NCBI GenBank assembly: GCA_900170005.1
Contig: LT827128.1
Coordinates: forward strand, 3,778,168 to 3,842,167
Length of the DNA: 64,000 nt
Direction of reading: 5' to 3'
Source of the DNA: Gordonibacter massiliensis (ex Traore et al. 2017)
GTDB taxonomy: Bacteria > Actinomycetota > Coriobacteriia > Coriobacteriales > Eggerthellaceae
Part shown: piece by piece, positions 25,378-32,984 of the stretch
Numbering within the stretch: the stretch's first letter is position 1
How the letters are laid out: every line of letters starts with the position of its first letter
Notes under the pieces: generated by a model
Seen by the model: only the letters and a program-made list of their open reading frames with translations
What the model was told of the DNA's origin: nothing
Databases searched by the model: none
Translations under genes and position numbers: made by a program

Positions 25378-26286
25378 ATGGGTTTCTTCGACAACGCGCA
25401 GGAAGTGATCGACCGGGGCGTCTCGGTGGCGAAGGGCGCCGTCTCGGGCGTGGCCGTGGAGCAGCAGGGCTTCGTGAAGGGCTTCGTGCGCCTGTGCAAC
25501 GACGGTTGGGAGCAGGGCTGGCACGAGCGCAACGGCGGCAACGCGTCGTATCGCCTCACGCCGGAGGACGTGGCGTCGTGCCGCTCGTTTCTCTACGACA
25601 CGCCCAGCTCGTGGGTGCCGCTCGGCCTGGCCGCGCCCGGCATGCGCCGCGCGTTCTTCCTGGTGACGCGCGCCGGCGCGTTCATGCGCAACGTGGCGCT
25701 GGACCCGGACGCCGCGCTCGGCATCGTGGAGCTGAACGACGAGGGCGACGCCTGGCGCATCGTGTGGGGCTTCAAGAACGGGGGCATGCCCACGAGCGAG
25801 CTGGCCAGCCACGTGCTTATCCACGAGCGCCGCGCCGCCGCCACGGAAGGCGCCTGCCGCGTGCTGTATCACGCCCACCCGGTGAACGTGGTGGCGCTGT
25901 CGGCCGTGATGCCGCTCGACGCGCGCACGTTCACGCGGGCGCTCTGGAAGGCCATGACCGAATGCGTGATCGCGTGTCCCGAGGGCGTGGGCGTGGTGGA
26001 GTGGATGGTGCCGGGCGGCACGGACATCGCGCGCGCCACCGCCGAGCTCATGGACCGGTACCCGGCCTGCGTATGGGCCCAGCACGGCCTGTTCTGTTCG
26101 GGGGCGGACTTCGACGCCACGTTCGGCCTCATGCACGCCGTGGAGAAGGCCGCGGCCGTGTACGCGCAGGCGCGCCTGCTCAACGGCGGCCGCGACGACT
26201 TCCCGAACACGATCCCCGACGCCGGCCTGCGCGCCATAGCCGCGACGTACAACCTGCCCATTAACGAGGCGTTCCTCGACGCATAG
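25378..26286 (+). CDS. rhaD: Rhamnulose-1-phosphate aldolase-like class II aldolase
   Basis: The 302-residue protein resembles RhaD, which splits L-rhamnulose 1-phosphate into DHAP and lactaldehyde using a zinc ion. Visible features are [14 protein letters not shown] near residue 50 (RhaD-like substrate loop), the zinc ligands in [11 protein letters not shown] and a third histidine in WAQHGLF. Length is closer to RhaD (~275) than to fuculose aldolases (~215). No rhamnose kinase, isomerase or regulator is beside it, so a broader or different sugar-phosphate substrate is possible. The start ATG follows AAGGAGCAG. Confidence 0.8.
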   Translation: MGFFDNAQEVIDRGVSVAKGAVSGVAVEQQGFVKGFVRLCNDGWEQGWHERNGGNASYRLTPEDVASCRSFLYDTPSSWVPLGLAAPGMRRAFFLVTRAGAFMRNVALDPDAALGIVELNDEGDAWRIVWGFKNGGMPTSELASHVLIHERRAAATEGACRVLYHAHPVNVVALSAVMPLDARTFTRALWKAMTECVIACPEGVGVVEWMVPGGTDIARATAELMDRYPACVWAQHGLFCSGADFDATFGLMHAVEKAAAVYAQARLLNGGRDDFPNTIPDAGLRAIAATYNLPINEAFLDA

Positions 26287-26299
26287 GTTTTCGGTTGCA

Positions 26300-26323
26300 G
26301 GGACATCCCTCGCCGGATGTCCC
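26300..26323 (+). terminator. Hairpin after rhaD
   Basis: GGGACATCC (26300-26308) pairs with GGATGTCCC (26315-26323). There is no T-tract, and a GTAGGGGCG-type repeat in inverted orientation follows. Confidence 0.45.
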
Positions 26324-26425
26324 GATAGAGGCGGACTGCCGCCCGTCCCTACGGGTCTGACGTCCGGTTCGTTTGAATTCGCGAAGTATTCCGCGCAACC
26401 TCTCGCGTGCGGGGCGAACCTGTGC

Positions 26426-26480
26426 TATAGTGCAAAGGCTTGTCTTCGCCTTGGTCGGAAACCAAGGCCTGTAAAGGAGA
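26426..26480 (+). promoter_or_regulatory. rpmE promoter box and leader hairpin
   Basis: TGCTATAGT gives an extended -10 (TATAGT at 26426-26431). An 8-bp stem, GCCTTGGT (26448-26455) with ACCAAGGC (26461-26468), then ends a few bases before the ribosome site AAAGGAGA. A hairpin against the Shine-Dalgarno of an L31 gene fits the known autoregulatory L31 leader motifs of other phyla. Whether this is one of them is inference. Confidence 0.5.
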
Positions 26481-26485
26481 ACCAA

Positions 26486-26965
26486 ATGAAACAGGGAATT
26501 CATCCGGAATACGTCGAGTGCACGGTGAAGTGCAGCTGCGGCAACACGTTCACCACCATGTCGACGAAGCCCGAGCTGAAGATCGACATCTGCAACGTGT
26601 GCCACCCGTTCTACACCGGCCAGCAGCGCTTCGTGGACACCGGCGGACGCGTGCAGCGTTTCGCCGACAAGTTCGGCTCCGCCAAGGAGACCGTGGCCGA
26701 GCGCGAGGCCGCGAAGAAGGCCGCCAAGGCCGCAGCCGTCGCCGAGGCCGAGGCCAAGAAGAAGGCCGAGCGCGAGGCGAAGGCCGCCGAGAAGGCCAAG
26801 CGCGCCGAGGAGTTCGCCAAGAAGGCCGAGCGCGACGCCGCCAAGGCCGCCGAGGCCGAGGCCGCCGCTCCCGCCGAGGAAGCAGCCCCTGAGGCCACGG
26901 CCGAGGAAGTCGCCGCCGTGGACGCCCTCGTGGAGGCTCCCGCCGAGGAGAACGCCGCCGAGTAG
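26486..26965 (+). CDS. rpmE: Large-subunit ribosomal protein L31 (bL31) with long C-terminal extension
   Basis: The first ~70 of 159 residues are a zinc-binding (C+) bL31. It starts [20 protein letters not shown], with a second pair in [26 protein letters not shown]31 bridges the two ribosomal subunits. The remaining ~85 residues are a highly charged Ala/Lys/Glu helix that turns acidic ([21 protein letters not shown]). Normal bL31 is 70-90 residues, so this tail doubles the protein. The start ATG follows AAAGGAGAACCAA. Confidence 0.93.
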   Translation: MKQGIHPEYVECTVKCSCGNTFTTMSTKPELKIDICNVCHPFYTGQQRFVDTGGRVQRFADKFGSAKETVAEREAAKKAAKAAAVAEAEAKKKAEREAKAAEKAKRAEEFAKKAERDAAKAAEAEAAAPAEEAAPEATAEEVAAVDALVEAPAEENAAE

Positions 26966-26993
26966 CCAGTCGGCACGAGCACCGAGATTCCTG

Positions 26994-27023
26994 CGAGCGC
27001 CCCGACTTCGGTCGGGGCGCTCG
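26994..27023 (+). terminator. Hairpin terminator of rpmE
   Basis: CGAGCGCCCCGAC (26994-27006) pairs perfectly with GTCGGGGCGCTCG (27011-27023) over a TTCG loop. The tail is weak (TGCGTTACG). Confidence 0.6.
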
Positions 27024-27070
27024 TGCGTTACGGGAGAGCGTCCCGTTGCCCGCATCCGGCGATCGTCCTG

Positions 27071-27176
27071 TAGGGGCGCTCTCCAGAGCGCCCGTTCCGG
27101 CGAAGCCGGAAAAGCAACCGGCACCCGCGTTTTCGCGCGGTGCGCGAACGGGCGGCGCGAGCACCGCCCCTACGAA
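27071..27176. repeat. GTAGGGGCG-type palindromic element
   Basis: GTAGGGGCGCTCTCCAGAGC near 27071-27090 and CACCGCCCCTAC near 27165-27176 are inverted GTAGGGGCG ends around nested short stems. Similar GTAGGGGCG blocks occur at 16130, 16461 and 53347. It fills the rpmE to binding-protein gap and has no gene. Confidence 0.5.
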
Positions 27177-27209
27177 GGGCATTCGGCGGCGCTCTCGATG
27201 CGGCAGCCC

Positions 27210-27246
27210 GGGAAAGAAGAGCGCCCGGCCGAGGCCGAGCGCTCTT
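27210..27246 (-). terminator. Terminator of the first ABC importer operon
   Basis: On the minus strand AAGAGCGC (27246-27239) pairs with GCGCTCTT (27224-27217) with additional GGCC pairing inside. A pyrimidine-rich CTTTCCC tail follows. It sits about 25 bp past the binding-protein stop. Confidence 0.55.
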
Positions 27247-27269
27247 GGAAGCGACGTTCGGGCGTGCGC

Positions 27270-28403
27270 TTAGCGGGGCAGCGCCGTGGACATCAGCTTG
27301 TCGTAGTCGGCCTGCGACAGGTCGTAGTTGTAGAACGTCTTGTAGTAGCTCGTCACCACGTCCTGCATGTCGTTGTCGAACTTGTCGGGGTAGCACAGGC
27401 GCGAGAACCACTGCAGGCCCATGATCTGGTTCACGGTCGGCGGGTTGTTCAGCCAGCACCACGGCTCGCTGGGAACCTCGTAGTAGTTCTTCGACTCGAT
27501 GGCGGAGATGCCGGCCCATGCCGCGTCGTCGCCCACCGTGCTGTAGATGCTCTTCGTGCCGAACACGATGAGGTCGGGGTTCCACACGGCTATCTGCTCG
27601 AGGCTGATCTCGTTGCCCGCGCCGCTGCCGGAGGCCTTCTCGAGCTGCACGACGTTGTTGGCGCACATATCGATGACGGTGCCCTGGTAGGACGTCTTGG
27701 CGATGGCGTTCAGGCCGGAGTCGCCCATGAGGTACGCCACGTTCACGCGCTCGCTCTCGGGGATGGCGGCCATGGCGGTCTTAACCTCGTCGTAGGCGTT
27801 CTTGCAGTAGTCGCCCAGCTCCTTGCCGCGGTCCTCCATGCCCAGCAGGTCGCCGAGCATCTCGTAGGACTTGTCGTAGCCGTCGAGCGGCGTCTCGATG
27901 AACACCACGGGAATGCCCAGCTGGGACTGCAGGTTGTCCAAGTCCTCCTTCAGGCCGTCCTTGTACTCGCCGGTGTCGATGACCACCTGCGGGCCGGCGG
28001 CGGCCACGGACTCCTTGTTCATGTCGCCCTTGGCGCCGAACGCCGCGCCGGTTATCGGCAGGTCGGCCAACTTGCTGTCGAAGTACTTCAGCTGGTCGGC
28101 GGAGAGCTCTTGGGACAATGCGACCAGCTTGTCGGGGGCCATGGTCAGCAGCACCTGCATGGCGGTGTGGCCCGACGGGGCGATCTTGTCGATCTGCGCA
28201 GGCACTTCGACCTCGCGTCCGGCCGAGTCGGTGAACGTGCGCGTGGCCGCTTGGTCCGTCTGGGTTTGCTCGGGGGCCTTCGACTCTTCCTTCTGGTCGC
28301 CTCCCGAGCATCCGGCGAGCGCGGCTAGGCCGCAGCACAGCACGGCGGCGCAGGCCACCGTGGCGATCCGCTTGCGCCAGACCCCTGTTCTCGTGGTTTT
28401 CAT
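27270..28403 (-). CDS. Lipoprotein substrate-binding protein of a FecBCD-type importer
   Basis: This 377-residue lipoprotein has a signal ending in LAALAGC (lipid-bearing Cys32) and a TroA/FecB-like fold beginning TFTDSAGREVEVP. PQVVIDTG and WNPDLIVFG are typical hinge-strand motifs. Such proteins capture iron-siderophore, heme or cobalamin and hand it to the permease. The start ATG 28403 follows GAAGGGAAGGG; the longer in-frame upstream reading is rejected because it lacks a signal peptide and crosses the ATPase gene. It is the last gene of the minus-strand permease-ATPase-binding-protein operon. The ligand cannot be read from sequence. Confidence 0.88.
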   Translation of the reverse strand: MKTTRTGVWRKRIATVACAAVLCCGLAALAGCSGGDQKEESKAPEQTQTDQAATRTFTDSAGREVEVPAQIDKIAPSGHTAMQVLLTMAPDKLVALSQELSADQLKYFDSKLADLPITGAAFGAKGDMNKESVAAAGPQVVIDTGEYKDGLKEDLDNLQSQLGIPVVFIETPLDGYDKSYEMLGDLLGMEDRGKELGDYCKNAYDEVKTAMAAIPESERVNVAYLMGDSGLNAIAKTSYQGTVIDMCANNVVQLEKASGSGAGNEISLEQIAVWNPDLIVFGTKSIYSTVGDDAAWAGISAIESKNYYEVPSEPWCWLNNPPTVNQIMGLQWFSRLCYPDKFDNDMQDVVTSYYKTFYNYDLSQADYDKLMSTALPR

Positions 28404-28435
28404 GGTTCCCTTCCCTTCTGTCTTGCCGTTGTTGG

Positions 28436-29215
28436 TTATGCGATCTCTTGCACGGGCACGCATACGCGCACCTTGTCGCCGTAAAGGGAGTTGACCTCGA
28501 CGTTCACGCCGTAGATGGTGCTTACCAGCTCGTTGGTGATGACGTCTTTGGGGTCGCCGAACGCGTGCACGCGCCCCTGGTGCAGCACGAGGGTCTTGTC
28601 GGAGTAGAGGAACGCCTGGTCGGGCTGGTGGGTGGACTGCACGATGCTCAGCCCCTCGCGCGCCAGCTGGCGCACGCACGACAGCACGCGCACCGTGTTG
28701 CCGTAGTCGAGCGCGCTCGTGGGCTCGTCCATGATGATGGTCTTGGCGTCTTGCGCCAGCGCCCGCGCCACCAGCACCAGCTGCTGCTCGCCGCCGGATA
28801 TCTGGGTGTAGGTGCGCTTCGCCAAGTGCGCGATGCCTATGCGCTCGAGCGCCTCGTAGGCCTTGCGCGCCTGACGCGGGCCGGGGGAGCGCAGCATCCC
28901 CAGGTCGGTTCCGGTGCTCATGAGCACCACGTCGAGCACCTCGTAGTCGTACACCGGGGCGTGCGACTGGGGGATGTAGGATATCTCGCGCGAGCGCTCG
29001 CGCACGCTCAGGTCCTTCACGTTCTTGCCGTTCACCAGGATGGTGCCCGTGAAATCGCTGTTCAGGCACAGTATGCAGCGGAACAGCGTGGACTTGCCCA
29101 CGCCGTTGGGGCCCAGAACGTTCACGAGCGTCGCGTCGGGGATGGAGATGCTGACGTCGTGGAGGATCTCGCGTTTGCCGTACGAGAAGCCCAGGTTGCT
29201 GATTTCGATGCTCAT
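28436..29215 (-). CDS. ABC importer ATPase (FecE/BtuD-type)
   Basis: The 259-residue nucleotide-binding subunit has Walker A GPNGVGKST, signature ISGGEQQLVLVARAL, Walker B TIIMDEPTSALD and an H-loop QSTHQPDQAF. It is the usual length for metal-chelate importer ATPases. Its ATG overlaps the permease stop (ATGA), which implies translational coupling. It is followed by the binding-protein gene 32 bp on. It powers the permease encoded immediately upstream. Confidence 0.92.
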   Translation of the reverse strand: MSIEISNLGFSYGKREILHDVSISIPDATLVNVLGPNGVGKSTLFRCILCLNSDFTGTILVNGKNVKDLSVRERSREISYIPQSHAPVYDYEVLDVVLMSTGTDLGMLRSPGPRQARKAYEALERIGIAHLAKRTYTQISGGEQQLVLVARALAQDAKTIIMDEPTSALDYGNTVRVLSCVRQLAREGLSIVQSTHQPDQAFLYSDKTLVLHQGRVHAFGDPKDVITNELVSTIYGVNVEVNSLYGDKVRVCVPVQEIA

Positions 29216-30354
29216 TGCTGCTTCTTCCTCGTGATGAGGTACAGGAAGAACGGCGCGCCCACGAAGGCGGTGAGGATGCCCACGGGGATCTCCGCCGTGG
29301 TGGCCAGCCGCGAGATGTTGTCGACGATGAGGAGGAAGCTGGCGCCCATGAGCATGCTGGCGGGCATGAGCTTGCGGTAGTTGGCCCCCACGACCATGCG
29401 GCACAGATGGGGGATGATGAGGCCCACCCAGCCGATCATGCCCGACACCGACACGCTGGCCGCCGTGACCAGCGTGGCCGCCAGGATGACCACCAAACGG
29501 AGCCTGCGCGCGTCGATGCCCATGGTGGCCGCCTCGTCGTCGCCCATGGTGAGGATGTTGATGCGCCAGCGCAGGGCGAACAGCACGGCCAGCCCGATGG
29601 CCATGGGCACCGAGGTCATGAGGAGGTTCGTGTCGAGCTTGGCGCCGGTCAGGCTGCCCATGAGCCAGTACGTGATGGCGGGCAGGTCGTCGGTGGGGTC
29701 GGCCACGAGCTTCGTGAACGAGACGCCGGCTTGGAACAGCATGCTTATCATGACGCCGGCCAGCACGGTAACGAGCACGCGGTTGCCCTTGGCCCGGCCG
29801 CTGACCAGTAGCACCAGCAACACGGCGACGAGCGAGAAGCCGAACGCCGACATGGACACGGCGAACGCCCCGCTGCCCGCGAGGATGGCGACGGCGGCGC
29901 CGAACGCGGCGCCTTGCGAGGCGCCCAGGATGTCGGGCGAGGCGAGCGGGTTCTGGAACGTGCCCTGAAACGCCGCTCCGGCCGCGGACAGGCAGCAGCC
30001 CACCATGAGCGCCAGCATGATGCGCGGCAGGCGCACGTTGAAGAAGAGGGTCTCCTGCTGGGCGGTCCAGGTCTGGTCGAGGGGGAACACCTTGCCGAGC
30101 AGCATGCGCACGGCCTCGTCGGGGGCGATGGGGTAGCGCCCGAGCATGAGCGACACGCCCACGGCCACCACCATGAACACCGCAAGGCCGATGATGATGT
30201 AGTTCGCCCGGCGCTCGACGGCGCTGGGGGCGAGGCACGCGCAATCCCGGTCGTCCCGCTTCTTACGTGGGCTCCCTGGTTCCGCCGCGCGACGGGGTAC
30301 CCCGTCGGCGCTTCCGATGCTCGACGCATCGGAAGCGCCCTCCTCCCCAATCAA
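29212..30354 (-). CDS. FecCD-type ABC importer permease
   Basis: The 380-residue polytopic protein has about ten membrane segments. The FecCD hallmarks VRLPRIMLALMVGCCLSAAG, FQNPLASPDILGASQGA and GWVGLIIPHLCRM are present. A ~50-residue hydrophilic, Arg/Lys-rich N-terminus precedes the first membrane segment. The only in-frame start is TTG at 30354, and a perfect 14-bp hairpin lies within the first codons. Translation start is therefore uncertain. It is the first gene of a minus-strand operon divergent from the second importer. Confidence 0.88.
   Translation of the reverse strand: MIGEEGASDASSIGSADGVPRRAAEPGSPRKKRDDRDCACLAPSAVERRANYIIIGLAVFMVVAVGVSLMLGRYPIAPDEAVRMLLGKVFPLDQTWTAQQETLFFNVRLPRIMLALMVGCCLSAAGAAFQGTFQNPLASPDILGASQGAAFGAAVAILAGSGAFAVSMSAFGFSLVAVLLVLLVSGRAKGNRVLVTVLAGVMISMLFQAGVSFTKLVADPTDDLPAITYWLMGSLTGAKLDTNLLMTSVPMAIGLAVLFALRWRINILTMGDDEAATMGIDARRLRLVVILAATLVTAASVSVSGMIGWVGLIIPHLCRMVVGANYRKLMPASMLMGASFLLIVDNISRLATTAEIPVGILTAFVGAPFFLYLITRKKQQ
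30307..30339 (-). promoter_or_regulatory. Perfect 14-bp hairpin in the 5' end of the FecCD permease gene
   Basis: GGCGCTTCCGATGC (30307-30320) pairs exactly with GCATCGGAAGCGCC (30326-30339) around a 5-base loop. It is either within the first codons of the TTG-initiated permease or in its untranslated leader. It could act as an attenuator. Confidence 0.5.
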
Positions 30355-30394
30355 GGTCTGTTCAAGAGCCTCGATCGTCCTCGCCCCCTATAGT

Positions 30395-30443
30395 CTGTAA
30401 ACAGAATAATGCTTCAACAAATATATCCTATAAACGGAATATT
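30395..30443. promoter_or_regulatory. Tandem AT-rich repeats in the divergent importer promoter region
   Basis: CTGTAAACAGAATAAT (30395-30410) and CTATAAACGGAATATT (30428-30443) are direct repeats, 13 of 16 identical and 33 bp (about three helical turns) apart. They lie in the most AT-rich part of the 30355-30619 intergenic region. Their spacing suggests cooperative regulator binding, perhaps for the leftward operon. Confidence 0.45.
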
Positions 30444-30500
30444 ATCAATTGGGCATATAAAAAAGAAGGCGGTTATGGAATCGGTTGAAGCTGGTAGGGG

Positions 30501-30548
30501 CCTATACCAAACGTCTAGGGTGCCATCGTCCCTCTTCTTTTCTATAGT
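30501..30548 (+). promoter_or_regulatory. Predicted activator dyad and promoter of the second importer operon
   Basis: The imperfect dyad CCTATACC-AAA-CGTCTAGG (30501-30519) is centred 33 bp upstream of a -10 box, TATAGT (30543-30548). The same arrangement, with a better dyad, stands before the surface/ExbB operon at 35912-35962. Its position near -44 is typical of an activator touching RNA polymerase. The nearby LuxR-family protein is the obvious candidate, by inference. Confidence 0.6.
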
Positions 30549-30619
30549 TGAATAAGGATACTTAACGACGGGACCTCGACAGGCGAAACGAGATCGAGGG
30601 CCAGCGAACGGGGGCTTGC

Positions 30620-31915
30620 GTGGGCGAGGCGAGGGAGTTGGACGGCGGATTCGCGGAAACGGCCGATACGGAGCGGTCGCGCGTCGGCCGCGTCCTCTTC
30701 GCGCGGAGGCGACGCGCGGACCTGCCGGCCTCTGCTTCTGCGGAAGCGACGGCTGCGACTCCCGCTTCGGCGCCGGTCGCGGTTCCCGCTTTGCCCGAGC
30801 AGGCGAAGGCCGGGCTCCTGCAGGATCTGGACGCGTCCGACGAGCGTGCGGAGGAGGCTCTGAACAAGAAGGTCCCCCTGTGGATCAAGGCGGCCATCGC
30901 GGCCTCGCTCGTGGGCATCATGGTGCTGTCGTTCGCGTTCGGGCGCTATCCCATCAACCCGGTCGAATTGATGCAGACGCTTGCCGGCCTGCTCAACAAC
31001 TGGCTGGCCGGCGTGATGCAGGGCGCGTTCGGCGTGTCCGTTCCCCTGGTAGACGTGGATCCGAAGATGGCCACGGCGCTGGTGAACATACGCCTGCCGC
31101 GCATCTTGGTGGTGGTGATGGTGGGCGCGGCGCTGGCCGTTGCGGGCGCCAGCTACCAGGGCATGTTCAAGAACCCCCTCGTGTCGCCCGACTTGCTGGG
31201 TGCCTCGGCCGGCGCGAGCTTCGGCGCGTGCCTGGCGCTGCTCTTGGACCTGTCGAACCTCTACGTGCAGCTGTTCGCGTTCGTTGGCGCCATGGTGGCC
31301 GTGGGGGGAGCCGTGTGGATGAACAGGATGGTGAACAAGTACGACGCCATACTGGGCCTCGTGCTGGGCGGCATGCTGGTTTCCACGCTGTTCCAGTCGT
31401 GCACGTCGCTCGTGAAGTTCATGGCCGATGCGAACGACAAGCTGCCCGCCATAACGTTCTGGCTCATGGGGAGCTTCTCCCGCATCGACCAGGCCGATTT
31501 CTGGATGATCCTGCTGCCCATGGTGCTGGGCTTCGCCATGCTGCTGTTGGAGCGTTGGAAGCTCAACGTGCTGTCGTTCGGCGAAGAGGAGGCGAAGAGC
31601 TTAGGGATCAACACGAAGCGCGTGCGGCTCATCGTGATATTCGCGTCCACGCTCATCGTGGCGTGCTCGGTGGCCGTGTCGGGCATCGTGGGCTGGGTGG
31701 GTCTGGTCATCCCGCACTTGGCACGCGCCATCGTGGGGCCGAACTACAAAGTGCTCCTGCCCGCGTCCATGTTCATAGGGGCCGGCTATCTGCTGCTGGT
31801 GGACGACATCGCGCGCCTCGTGTCGTCCACGGAGATACCCATCGGCATCCTCACGGCCATACTGGGCGTGCCGTTCTTCATATTCATCTTCAAGCACAAC
31901 ATGAAGGGGTGGTAG
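30620..31915 (+). CDS. FecCD-type ABC importer permease (second system)
   Basis: This 431-residue permease is related to the divergent one at 29212-30354, with shared IRLPRILVVVMVGAALAVAG, FKNPLVSPDLLGASAGA and GWVGLVIPHLARA motifs and about ten membrane segments. It has an unusually long Ala/Glu-rich cytoplasmic N-terminus of about 85 residues before the first membrane segment (VPLWIKAAIAASLVGIMVL). The start is GTG 30620 without a strong ribosome site. The ATPase gene follows after 1 bp. The putative LuxR-type dyad lies about 100 bp upstream. Confidence 0.88.
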   Translation: MGEARELDGGFAETADTERSRVGRVLFARRRRADLPASASAEATAATPASAPVAVPALPEQAKAGLLQDLDASDERAEEALNKKVPLWIKAAIAASLVGIMVLSFAFGRYPINPVELMQTLAGLLNNWLAGVMQGAFGVSVPLVDVDPKMATALVNIRLPRILVVVMVGAALAVAGASYQGMFKNPLVSPDLLGASAGASFGACLALLLDLSNLYVQLFAFVGAMVAVGGAVWMNRMVNKYDAILGLVLGGMLVSTLFQSCTSLVKFMADANDKLPAITFWLMGSFSRIDQADFWMILLPMVLGFAMLLLERWKLNVLSFGEEEAKSLGINTKRVRLIVIFASTLIVACSVAVSGIVGWVGLVIPHLARAIVGPNYKVLLPASMFIGAGYLLLVDDIARLVSSTEIPIGILTAILGVPFFIFIFKHNMKGW

Positions 31916-31916
31916 T

Positions 31917-32915
31917 GTGGCGCGCGAGGCAACGAGAGGGCGCGGCGCGGCGGATGACGCGACGCCCGTGGGCGCGGACGGCGCCGAGGCCCTGGGCTCC
32001 CTCAGGGCTTCGGCGGGCACGCCCGCGGTCGCCGCGGCGACGGCCGTCGAGCACCGTGCCGGCGACGCCGACGCGGCCGGCGTCGCGGTCGAAAGCGATC
32101 GGACGGCGTCGGCGTGGCGCGTCCACAAGTCGGGGGAGTCTCTGCTCAGGGTGCGCGACCTGCACTGCGGCTACGGCAAGAAGGAGATCGTGCACGGCGT
32201 GTCGTTCGACGTGGCGCGCGGCGACTTCGTGTGCGTCATCGGCGCGAACGGCTGCGGCAAGACCACGCTGCTGAAGAACATCCTGGGCCTCATCAAGCCG
32301 CTGGCGGGCGAGGTGACCATGGAGGGCAAGAGCGTGCTGCACCTTGCCGACCGCGAGCGCGCGCAGATGTTCGCCTACATCCCGCAGGCGCACACGCCGC
32401 CGTTCCCGTTCAGCGTGGCCGACGTGGTGCTCATGGGGCGCACGCCCTACGTGGGGCGCATGTCGCGCACCACGCCGGAGGATCGGCGCATCGCGTGGAG
32501 GGCCATGTGCCTCTTGGGCATCGACCATTTGGCCGAGCGCACGTACACGAAGCTCTCGGGCGGCCAGCAGCAGCTCATCTTGGTGGCGCGGGCGCTCACG
32601 CAGCAGCCCGACCTCATCATCATGGACGAGCCCACGGCGAGCCTGGACTTCGGCAACCAGCAGATCGTGCTGTCGCGCATGAAGGATCTGGCGAAGACGG
32701 GCGTGAGCGTGCTCATGGTCACGCACGACCCCTACCACGCGTTCTACTGCGCCGACCGCGTCATCGTGATGAAGGACGGCCTCATCGGCGCCGAGGGCGC
32801 GCCCCACGACGTCATGACCCGCGAAGAGCTGGAGGACATCTACCGCACCCAGCTCAACGTCATCGACGTGGAGCTTTCCACCGGCGCCCGCACCACCGTG
32901 TGCGTGCCGCTGTAG
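31917..32915 (+). CDS. ABC importer ATPase (second system)
   Basis: The core ATPase starts around residue 76 (LLRVRDLHCGYGKKEI). It has Walker A GANGCGKTT, signature LSGGQQQLILVARAL, Walker B LIIMDEPTASLD and H-loop VTHDPYHAF. It couples ATP hydrolysis to metal-chelate uptake through the preceding permease. The first ~75 residues are an Ala/Gly/Asp-rich extension with no known domain. No better start with a ribosome site was found, so the extension may be real; the permease upstream also has one. No binding protein is in this operon; the likely one is on the opposite strand at 32985-34103. Confidence 0.88.
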   Translation: MAREATRGRGAADDATPVGADGAEALGSLRASAGTPAVAAATAVEHRAGDADAAGVAVESDRTASAWRVHKSGESLLRVRDLHCGYGKKEIVHGVSFDVARGDFVCVIGANGCGKTTLLKNILGLIKPLAGEVTMEGKSVLHLADRERAQMFAYIPQAHTPPFPFSVADVVLMGRTPYVGRMSRTTPEDRRIAWRAMCLLGIDHLAERTYTKLSGGQQQLILVARALTQQPDLIIMDEPTASLDFGNQQIVLSRMKDLAKTGVSVLMVTHDPYHAFYCADRVIVMKDGLIGAEGAPHDVMTREELEDIYRTQLNVIDVELSTGARTTVCVPL

Positions 32916-32984
32916 CGGGTCGGACGCCCTGCCCCGGCACGTGCAGGGCGACCCGGGGCGGGGCCGATCCTGCAGGGAGGGGCG

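Noticed and set aside
25378-26286. Class II aldolase-like protein as L-fuculose-phosphate aldolase
   Set aside because: It is too long for FucA, and the [11 protein letters not shown] segment matches RhaD better; the substrate remains uncertain without neighbouring sugar genes.
29212-32915. One importer split in two by an inversion
   Set aside because: Both operons have their own complete permease and ATPase with clear sequence differences, so they are two systems.
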